Shown one piece after another: positions 51,918 to 58,942 of a stretch of 64,000 nt of DNA. Origin of the DNA: Planctomycetia bacterium (GTDB lineage: Bacteria > Planctomycetota > Planctomycetia > Gemmatales > Gemmataceae); the NCBI GenBank assembly GCA_005772955.1, contig SXID01000092.1:1-64000 (forward strand), in the 5' to 3' direction. Numbering within the stretch: position 1 is the stretch's first letter; the number at the start of each line of letters is the position of its first letter. The notes below the pieces were generated by a model that made no database searches, was not told where the DNA came from, and saw only the letters and a list, made by a program, of their open reading frames with translations. Position numbers and translations under genes: made by a program.

Positions 51918-53306
51918 ATGCGATTCGCCTTCACATTCTGCGTGCTGGTCTCACTCGCGCGTCCCGGCTTCGCGGGAGAGTTCAGCGTCGGGTTCGGCAA
52001 CACAGACCTCACGCCCGACGTCGCGAAGAAACGCGTGTACCTCGCGGGCTTCGGCATGGACCGGCTCGCCACGAAGGTACACGACCCAATCATGGCGAGC
52101 GCTGTGGTGATGGCCGATGGCGACGAGAAGATCGCGTTCGTGTCCGTCGATCTGGTCGGGTTGTTCATGCCGAGTGTCGAGCGTATCCGCGAGAAACTAA
52201 CCGGCTTCAAATACGTACTCGTCTCCGCGACCCACAACCACGAAGGGCCGGACACGCTCGGGTTGTGGGGTCCGACACCGATTCAGAGCGGTGTCGATCC
52301 GGTCTACTTGAGGAAGGTCGAGGAAGGCTGTGTCGAGGCGGTGAAGGCCGCGGACAAGGCGCGCAAGCCCGCGACCGTACGCATCGGGAAGGCCAGCGAC
52401 ACGGGCTTACTGCACGACAACCGCAAGCCGGTCGTGAAGCACGACGAGTTGGTTGTGTTGCAGTTCTGCGCACCGAAAACAGAGAAGGTTCTCGGCCTGT
52501 TGGTACAGTGGAACTGCCACCCCGAATCGCTCGGCTCCAAGAACACCGACGTGAGCGCCGATTTTATCCATTACACGGTGAAACACCTCCGCGAGGCGCA
52601 GAAGTGCCCGGTCGCATACTTCAGCGGCACCGTAGGCGGGCTGATGACCACGCTCGGCCTCAAGCTGCTGAACGACAAAGGTAAGGAACTCGCGGACGGC
52701 ACGTTCGAGAAGGCCGAACTCTACGGCCGGTTGGTCGGGAAGCTCGCGGAGAAGGCACTGAAAGACGCAGTGCCGATCACGCTGACGCCGTTCGTGATTC
52801 GCACGCAAGACCTGCTCGTGCCGGTGGACAACAAGCTGTATCGGCTAGCGTGGTCATTCGGCGTCCTCGACCGCACGATGTACGAGTGGGAAGGTAACCC
52901 CACCCCCAAGAAGTTCATCGCGTCGAAGGAGATAACCAAACCGGTCGCGGTGAAGACGGAACTCGGATACCTGAAGTTAGGCGATCTCGAAGTCGCTGCG
53001 ATACCAGGCGAGATCTACCCGGAGTTAGTGTTGGGCAAGGTCGAGAATCCCGCGGACCCCGGTGCGGACTTCCCGGACGCCGCGATTGAACCCGCGATCT
53101 ACGACCAGTTGAAGAGCAAGCACCGCATGCTGATCGGCCTCGCGAACGACGAGTTGGGTTACTTCATACCGAAACGCCAGTGGGACGACAAAGCACCGTA
53201 TTGCTACGGGTTGAAGAAGTCGCAGTACGGCGAGATGAACAGCGTCGGCCCAGAAGCCGCGCCTGTGATCTGTAACGCATTCAAGGACCTGGTGAAAACG
53301 AAGTAA
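51918..53306 (+). CDS. Secreted neutral/alkaline ceramidase-like protein
   Basis: 462 aa from the ATG at 51918, which starts a signal peptide (MRFAFTFCVLVSLARPGFA); the track's longer ORF begins inside the isomerase gene. The N-terminal domain of neutral ceramidase is seen as VGFGNTDLTPDVAKK, AGFGMDRLATKVHDP, KIAFVSVDLVGLF and the metal-site SATHNHEGPDT. The full eukaryotic enzyme is ~750 aa; this shorter form is common in planctomycetes and its substrate is unknown, so amide or ester hydrolysis is only an inference. Confidence 0.87.
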   Translation: MRFAFTFCVLVSLARPGFAGEFSVGFGNTDLTPDVAKKRVYLAGFGMDRLATKVHDPIMASAVVMADGDEKIAFVSVDLVGLFMPSVERIREKLTGFKYVLVSATHNHEGPDTLGLWGPTPIQSGVDPVYLRKVEEGCVEAVKAADKARKPATVRIGKASDTGLLHDNRKPVVKHDELVVLQFCAPKTEKVLGLLVQWNCHPESLGSKNTDVSADFIHYTVKHLREAQKCPVAYFSGTVGGLMTTLGLKLLNDKGKELADGTFEKAELYGRLVGKLAEKALKDAVPITLTPFVIRTQDLLVPVDNKLYRLAWSFGVLDRTMYEWEGNPTPKKFIASKEITKPVAVKTELGYLKLGDLEVAAIPGEIYPELVLGKVENPADPGADFPDAAIEPAIYDQLKSKHRMLIGLANDELGYFIPKRQWDDKAPYCYGLKKSQYGEMNSVGPEAAPVICNAFKDLVKTK

Positions 53307-53320
53307 CATCGCTCACCTGC

Positions 53321-53377
53321 TAGCCGCAAGCGGGAGGCGAGCGCGGATGTACACGCTCGCCTTCCGCTTGCGGCTAA
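53321..53377. repeat. 23-bp hairpin of the AGCCGCAAGC family between convergent genes
   Basis: TAGCCGCAAGCGGGAGGCGA plus three bases (53321-53343) pairs with 53354-53376 with a single G-T position, around a 10-nt loop. It separates the convergent ceramidase and truD genes and overlaps the truD stop by a few bases, so it may serve as a shared terminator. The right arm belongs to the same family as the elements at 33535 and 48433. Confidence 0.85.
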
Positions 53378-54537
53378 CAGGCGATCCTCTTCACCAGCAT
53401 CGTCGCGTAGCTTCCCTTGGGCAGGTCGAAACGAAGCACCAACTTCCTCCGGCCCTTGTTCAACTCGTCAGCGTCCGCGAAGTTGCTGATTTTCTCGGCC
53501 TTGATACTCGCGGGGCGGTCGCCCTTCGAGAAGAACGGCTTCTGCATCCCCTTCACTTTTAATTCCGCGAGCGTCAAGCCTTCGGCTTTTAGCACTTCTT
53601 CGACAATTGGTAGCCACGCGACGCCGGGTTCCGGCTTCACGCGTGCCGAAGGCAGCGGCAGCGTGAGCGACTCCCACGCACCGCGGTGTTCTTCGGGTAC
53701 GCGCACCGGCGCGGGCACTTTACCGAGCTTCAGTTCCACATCGGTGAGGTTCGCGGAATCGAGCGTCGAGGTAAGCCACGCAGACAGCATCTTGTTCCAC
53801 AGGTAGCTCTGGTACGCGGAGAGATACAATCCTTGCAGTTCCGGGCGCAGACGCGCAACCGCGCCCTTGAAGTCGGTCGGGTGCGCCGCGAGGTAACTCA
53901 CCAGACTCCGCGCGTGCCCTTTCGGCAACTTCGCCTGGCACTCGGGCCACTTGCCCCAGAGTCCGACGAGCGTGGCCTTTTCGCGCTTCACGTCGGCGCG
54001 GTCGTGTTCGTATGGTGCCGCGAGCGCCAGCCACAGCGCCCGCTCGAAGCGTCCGAACACCATTTCCTTCGCGACGAACTCTGCCCCTTCACCAACCGAG
54101 CCGAATCGCTGGTCGTCGAAGTAGTTTGGCAGTCCCGCGTCGGCCACTTCGCGGAGCGCGGCCTCTGCGTGTGACACCGCGTTGTCACTCATCGACCGCA
54201 TCGTGATTGTGAAACGGTTCGCACGGATATCGGCCGCCGTAAACGGTTCAGCGCACTGGCCAAGGTAAGTGACCGTGACGCGCTCGTGGGACAGGTTTCG
54301 CTTCGATCCGTGGAAGACCGTGACGTGCTGCGACGTGACCGCGTGCCGGTCCTTCAGCCCGCCGTAACTGACTCGCCGAGCGTCGAGTTGCCAGCGACGC
54401 CGAATCGCGGAAAGCGCGTCGGGTGTCGTCCAACCGGTCTTGTCGAGTCGGTACAGGGCGAATTCGCCGGCGGCGCCCGCCACAACGTCGGTCAGTTCCT
54501 CGACGCGGAAGTCGTCCGGTTGTTGCTTCAGCTTCAT
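53374..54537 (-). CDS. truD: tRNA pseudouridine(13) synthase
   Basis: A 387-aa protein of the TruD family. The N-terminus KLKQQPDDFRVEEL, the catalytic Asp in YGGLKDRHAVTSQHVTV and GLPNYFDDQRFGS are the family signatures; a TRUD insertion domain follows, and the C-terminus ends VLRFDLPKGSYATMLVKRI. It converts U13 of some tRNAs to pseudouridine. The gene is transcribed alone, convergent with the ceramidase-like gene. Confidence 0.95.
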   Translation of the reverse strand: MKLKQQPDDFRVEELTDVVAGAAGEFALYRLDKTGWTTPDALSAIRRRWQLDARRVSYGGLKDRHAVTSQHVTVFHGSKRNLSHERVTVTYLGQCAEPFTAADIRANRFTITMRSMSDNAVSHAEAALREVADAGLPNYFDDQRFGSVGEGAEFVAKEMVFGRFERALWLALAAPYEHDRADVKREKATLVGLWGKWPECQAKLPKGHARSLVSYLAAHPTDFKGAVARLRPELQGLYLSAYQSYLWNKMLSAWLTSTLDSANLTDVELKLGKVPAPVRVPEEHRGAWESLTLPLPSARVKPEPGVAWLPIVEEVLKAEGLTLAELKVKGMQKPFFSKGDRPASIKAEKISNFADADELNKGRRKLVLRFDLPKGSYATMLVKRIAC

Positions 54538-54568
54538 GCGTTTGTTGTACGACAGGCGCGATCTTGGG

Positions 54569-54626
54569 CTTTCACAGCTTGCGGCGTACCGGGGAAATCC
54601 ACTCGCAACGCCGCAAGCTGCGAAAG
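54569..54626. terminator. 19-bp hairpin downstream of the alpha/beta-hydrolase gene
   Basis: CTTTCACAGCTTGCGGCGT at 54569 pairs with ACGCCGCAAGCTGCGAAAG ending at 54626 with one mismatch. It lies just after the hydrolase stop and before the truD start on the minus strand. It shares the GCTTGCGGC core with the other hairpins in the window but has different flanks. Confidence 0.6.
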
Positions 54627-54630
54627 TAGA

Positions 54631-55434
54631 TCACCGCTTCAACACGACTGGGGCCGCGCTGGTGGTCGGGGCGGTCGGTTGCGCGACCACTTGCGTGCCG
54701 ATGGCGCGTGTCGGGCCGGGTTTGTCAGCGAGAAAGTCCCATTCGCCGGGCTTCCGGGTCGGAGTCTGGCGCGCCTCTGGGGCGTGCGGGTAGTTCCACA
54801 CCGGAACCGCTTCAACTGACGGCTGGCAGTTCTGAACCGCGATATCCTTTAGCAGTTCGGTGATCGCTGCGACGGTCGTCGGGTGGGCCGGCAATCCGAA
54901 GTGGCTTGCGTCAGGAACAACAATCGTCTCGGAGTGCGGTACGCTCGTGGTAGCCCTTGCGCTCATAACGAGCAACGTGGGAACGCCACACGGGTCCGCA
55001 GCGCAGCCCATCGGGTCGATCAGCACCAGCGCATCGACGGGAACGCCCGTCGCCGTGAGATCGCGGGCGAGTGAGATCGCGGCCGCGCCGCCAAAGTCGT
55101 AGCCGACAAGCACGAACCGCGCGTCGGGGTTGTGACGGCGGATGCATTCGATTTCGCTCTTCACCCAGAGAGCACTGTACAGTTCGGCCATGCCGATCTT
55201 CGCAAAACCGTTCTCGCCGAGTTTCAGTCGGAGCGTGTTCAAGCCGCTAGCTGTCGAGGGGGTCAAGCCGTGCATCATGATCACGTGAACCTGCCCGCGA
55301 CACGGCGTTGGCACCTCGTACTCGGCGCCGTTTTCCAGCGACCTCTGATAGCCCTTGTGGCAGCACGTGACGCAGCCTGCGTTCGCGAGTACTGTTACCA
55401 GGATCGCACAAATCATCCAACGTCGCGTACTCAT
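54631..55434 (-). CDS. Lipoprotein with alpha/beta-hydrolase fold and Asp at the nucleophile elbow
   Basis: 267 aa from the ATG at 55434, which opens a lipoprotein signal (ICAILVTVLANAGC). The fold is seen as VHVIMMHGLTPST (oxyanion region), FVLVGYDFGGAAAISLA (elbow), ALVLIDPMGCA and VVPDASHFGLPAH (His). The elbow has Asp where most esterases have Ser; Asp elbows occur in haloalkane dehalogenases and epoxide hydrolases (GHDWGG). A Pro-rich C-terminal tail of ~70 aa follows. The track's upstream extension has no similarity. The substrate is unknown and it may be inactive. Confidence 0.72.
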   Translation of the reverse strand: MSTRRWMICAILVTVLANAGCVTCCHKGYQRSLENGAEYEVPTPCRGQVHVIMMHGLTPSTASGLNTLRLKLGENGFAKIGMAELYSALWVKSEIECIRRHNPDARFVLVGYDFGGAAAISLARDLTATGVPVDALVLIDPMGCAADPCGVPTLLVMSARATTSVPHSETIVVPDASHFGLPAHPTTVAAITELLKDIAVQNCQPSVEAVPVWNYPHAPEARQTPTRKPGEWDFLADKPGPTRAIGTQVVAQPTAPTTSAAPVVLKR

Positions 55435-55582
55435 CACTGACCCTCGCGCTTCACCCGTCGGTCCTACCGCTTCAGATCGGCAGAACCCGCGAGACCGCGA
55501 GAACCGTTGCAGTTTAACATTCGCGATTACGGCGGAAGCGGCGAGGTCTCTTCCGGTCACCGCGAATGGGAAACATGGGTAA

Positions 55583-56608
55583 TCACCCGATGGCGACAAT
55601 CTTTCCCGTCTTCACAGACTCGATTTCGCGGTGGCACAGCACCAGCGCATCCCGCGCCAGTTGCCCGCTCAAGAGCGCAGGTTCTTTCCCCACGGTCACG
55701 CCAGTCACCACGGCCTGCAGTTCGTCGGTGAACGCGGAGAGCGCATCGCCCCCGCCCGGCAGCGCCGGTTGCCCAGATTTACCGTCGTTCGTGAGCAGCG
55801 TGAGCGGAACGCCGCCGGAGTCGTAGACGAGCGTCGCGCGTTCGAGGAAGATCTCGTAGCCGTGAACGAACGGACGGCCACTCATGCTCACGGCCCCGCT
55901 CGAACACGTCACAGCGGGTCCGCCGGGACCGTAAAGGTACGACGTGGTGAGATACGTCACCGCGTCGCCTTCGACTGTGCCGACGGAGAACACGTGCTTT
56001 GATACCCCGCATACCAGGCCAATGAAGTGCGTGTCATGGATGTGCAGATCGACGGCTGGGCCGCCGGTCTTCGCGGCGTCGCCGATGTCTGCGGACCAAT
56101 CTGGTTTTGCGATTACCCGCTTGAAGTGCGCCGCGACCACCTTCCCGTATTGCCCGCTGCGAATTACTTCCGCGGCGTACTTGAATTCTGGGAAGAAAGG
56201 CAGCACGTGTGCGACCATCAGCAGCTTGCCGGCGTTCTTCGCGGCGGCGACCATCGCATCAGCGTCCTGTGGCGAAAGTGCAATCGCCTTTTCGACGAGA
56301 ACGTGCTTCCCTGCTTTGAACGCTGCGAGCGCGATTGGTGTGTGCTGGTCGGTGACGGTGCAGATGTCGATAAGGTCGACGTCCGGGTCTGCGAGGAGTT
56401 CACTCACTCCAGCATAGGTCTTCACTCCCGCAAGATCGACCTGCCCCGGCTCTGGCCCGAAGTTGCCGCGTGTGCTGCGCCAGTCGCCAGCGCGTTTGGC
56501 CGCGTCGCGGCTGCAGATGGCCGTGACCTTCGCGCCAATGAGTCGCTGCGACGCGAGGAAGTGAATCCGGCCCATGAACCCAATGCCGACGATGCCGATG
56601 CGAACCAT
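55583..56608 (-). CDS. Gfo/Idh/MocA-family oxidoreductase
   Basis: A 341-aa protein with the Rossmann motif IGIVGIGFMGRIHFLA, the signature VLVEKAIALSPQDADAMV, with Lys of the EKP-like motif (here EKA), and a C-terminal domain including GGPAVDLHIHDTHF, which carries the Asp-His pair. The P to A change in EKP is unusual but the Lys is kept. It probably oxidises or reduces a sugar or cyclitol with NAD(P); the substrate is unknown. It is only loosely related to the oxidoreductase at 5940. Confidence 0.87.
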   Translation of the reverse strand: MVRIGIVGIGFMGRIHFLASQRLIGAKVTAICSRDAAKRAGDWRSTRGNFGPEPGQVDLAGVKTYAGVSELLADPDVDLIDICTVTDQHTPIALAAFKAGKHVLVEKAIALSPQDADAMVAAAKNAGKLLMVAHVLPFFPEFKYAAEVIRSGQYGKVVAAHFKRVIAKPDWSADIGDAAKTGGPAVDLHIHDTHFIGLVCGVSKHVFSVGTVEGDAVTYLTTSYLYGPGGPAVTCSSGAVSMSGRPFVHGYEIFLERATLVYDSGGVPLTLLTNDGKSGQPALPGGGDALSAFTDELQAVVTGVTVGKEPALLSGQLARDALVLCHREIESVKTGKIVAIG

Positions 56609-57152
56609 TTGCGTCTCCGGGAAGAGTGTAGCCTCAAGTTACCGGATGGCGAGCGCCGCGACAGCGCGATCCATTCACGGTGTTGCTCTCGCCACACGGG
56701 AAGTTAGCGTATTCTGCGGCGTCACGCCGCGGGCGGTCCCAGGTGCCGGTCAGTTCAGCATTGAGGTGAACACGCCGATCAGCGTACCGCCGACGGCTGC
56801 GTTCACTGTGCGAGCCAGTAGCCAGCGCAGCGAGAGCGAATTGAGTGGAGGGCAATCGTCGGAGTGAGCGTTTGCGGCGGCGTCACGCCGCCGCAGGCTC
56901 TCGAGGCCGAGCAGTTGGAGATTCAGGCACGTGTGGACACCAGTTGTACGCACGTGCCTGAATCAGCTTACAGTCAGAAAGTAGCCCGGTAGCCCACACG
57001 TCGGATTCACGGGTCGCGCGGACGGTGTGAGCTTCAACTGCGGCGTTCCGCCTTTGGTGGTATGTGGATGGTACCAGTTCAGCGTGCCACGCACGCCTCC
57101 ACGGTGTAACCTCACAGGTCCATGTTACCCTGGAGGAGGGTGACAGGTAGGA
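56609..57152. other. Non-coding stretch before the insertion sequence, with two hairpins
   Basis: No convincing gene is seen in these 544 nt. There are two exact inverted repeats: TGCGGCGGCG with its complement at 56873-56895 (3-nt loop), and GATTCAGGCACGTG with its complement at 56920-56964 (14-bp stem, 17-nt loop). The start of the oxidoreductase gene at 56608 makes this its promoter side. Confidence 0.5.
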
Positions 57153-58769
57153 GGGTAGCCCCAGTTCTGTTGCCATCTTGGACTTACCCAACTGGTTCTG
57201 AATTAGCAGGTTAGGGCTTTCGTTGTGGCGAAATTGGGGTTCAGATGGTGACCGTTGGACGTCGCGTGGTGCGGCGTCCACGAACCCAAGCAGGGAAGCC
57301 GCCGTGATTCTGCCACCCCACCGGCGGACACCTCCCGCCAAGTACCAACAGACCACCGACTTCGCACGACAGGTCTTCGACAGCCTGCCGCTGGCCCACG
57401 CCTCGCTCGCACTCTTCGCCTACGGCGTCACCACGCCGTTCCTCGCCGACCTGTTCCAGCGGCATCGGGGACGCTGTTACGAGGACGTCGTTACCTTCCC
57501 GCAACTCGTCGACTGGATCTTCGATGCCCTCATCGAGCACCAGGGATCCGGTCGCCAGGCACACCTGCAACGCCACCGACAACAGAACGACGCCGGCCAC
57601 GAAGCCTTCTACGGTAAGCTCCGCCGCGTCCCCTCGGGTCTGAGCGAAGCCTTCCTCCGCGAGGTCACCGACCGCTTCACCACCCTCTTCCCCAAGGTTG
57701 TCGCTCACCGCATCCCCGCCTCCTTCGACCGCTCGGAAGTCGTCATCCTCGACGGCAAGAGTCTCAAGAACGTGGCCAAGCGACTGGTCGAAACGCGGGG
57801 CACGCCGGGCAAACTTCTGGGCGGCAAGTTGCTCGTCGCGTACCGACCCCGCGATGGTCTGGTTCTGGACATGGCCTCCGATCTCGATGGCGAAACCAAC
57901 GAGGCCAAACTGATCCCGCATCTGATGCCGCGACAGCGTGCCCGTCCCGGTCTTGCGGCACTCGTGGTCGGGGATCGCCTGTTCTGTGCGCTGAAGCACT
58001 TCGACGAGTTCACCAAGGAAAGCGGCCATTTCGTGGTCCGACACGCCCGGACGTTGTCGTTCGAGCCGGATCCGAATCGCCCGGCCGTCGCGACCACCGA
58101 CGCCGCCCATCGGGCGGTGGTCGAACAATGGGGGTGGGCCGGCAAGCCGAAGGAGAAGCTCCGCCGCTACGTCCGGCGGATCACCGTCGAACGCCCGGCG
58201 GACGAAGCGATCACGATCCTCACCGACCTGCTCGAACCCGACCTGCATCCCGCCGCCGATCTGTTGGCCCTGTACCGGATCCGGTGGAGCATCGAGAGCA
58301 CGTTCCAGAAGGTGACGGAGATCTTCGCGTTGGGTCGCTTCATCGGCTCGACGCCGGAGGCGACGGTGCTTCAGGCGTCGATGTGCTTCGTCCTGGCGAA
58401 CGTGGTGCAGGTGCTCCAGGGGTATGTGGTGGCGAAACAGAAGTTGACCTTCGAGGATTTATCGACGGAGCAGTTCTGCACGGACTGGCATCGTCAACTG
58501 GTGGCGTTGAAGGAGTTGGTGAGCGTGCCCATGATCGTGTCGTTGATTCCGTCGGATCTGACGGCGGAGAGCCTGGCGAAGCTGTTGGATGAGTTATTGG
58601 GCACGATGTGGAAACCGGGCTGGGACAAGACCCGCAACAAGTCGCCCCGAGCTCACCCCCACGCCGCGAAACAGAAAGGGGCACACACCTCCGTTCAACG
58701 TCGCCGCCAAGCCCAGAAGTCCAAGGCTGCCAAGTGAAACTCAGTTGTGCATAGCACTGGGGTAGCCCC
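57153..58769 (+). mobile_element. Intact IS4-type insertion sequence with 10-bp target duplication
   Basis: GGGTAGCCCC occurs at 57153-57162 and again at 58760-58769, as expected for a 10-bp target-site duplication. The sequence between (57163-58759, 1597 bp) begins AGTTCTGTTGCC and its reverse complement begins AGTGCTATGC, an imperfect terminal inverted repeat. The single long ORF inside is a DDE transposase. Family IS4 duplications are usually 9-13 bp, which fits. I inferred the ends by eye, so they may be off by a few bases. Confidence 0.7.
57304..58737 (+). CDS. IS4-family DDE transposase
   Basis: A complete transposase of 477 aa from the GTG at 57304, or 504 aa from the TTG at 57223 used in the track. 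The DDE residues are visible in VVILDGKSLKNVAKR (first D), LVVGDRLFCALKHF (second D) and LYRIRWSIESTFQKV, whose Tyr-Arg-Glu arrangement is the IS4 signature. The C-terminus is basic (RNKSPRAHPHAAKQKG). There is no frameshift or stop, so the element may still be active. Confidence 0.92.
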   Translation: MILPPHRRTPPAKYQQTTDFARQVFDSLPLAHASLALFAYGVTTPFLADLFQRHRGRCYEDVVTFPQLVDWIFDALIEHQGSGRQAHLQRHRQQNDAGHEAFYGKLRRVPSGLSEAFLREVTDRFTTLFPKVVAHRIPASFDRSEVVILDGKSLKNVAKRLVETRGTPGKLLGGKLLVAYRPRDGLVLDMASDLDGETNEAKLIPHLMPRQRARPGLAALVVGDRLFCALKHFDEFTKESGHFVVRHARTLSFEPDPNRPAVATTDAAHRAVVEQWGWAGKPKEKLRRYVRRITVERPADEAITILTDLLEPDLHPAADLLALYRIRWSIESTFQKVTEIFALGRFIGSTPEATVLQASMCFVLANVVQVLQGYVVAKQKLTFEDLSTEQFCTDWHRQLVALKELVSVPMIVSLIPSDLTAESLAKLLDELLGTMWKPGWDKTRNKSPRAHPHAAKQKGAHTSVQRRRQAQKSKAAK

Positions 58770-58942
58770 GCGCAACGCGTGCTTCTTGAACAATCGGTTC
58801 CGCCACACCTCGCGAGCCAGGGTCGCGAGACTTGGTTTCCTGCACACATCGCCTTCTCATTTCTCGAAACTACTCACCCGTCCGCGTGTTCGATACACTT
58901 CGTATACCCACCACACTGCGCTCGCACCCGGAGTAGCCTACC

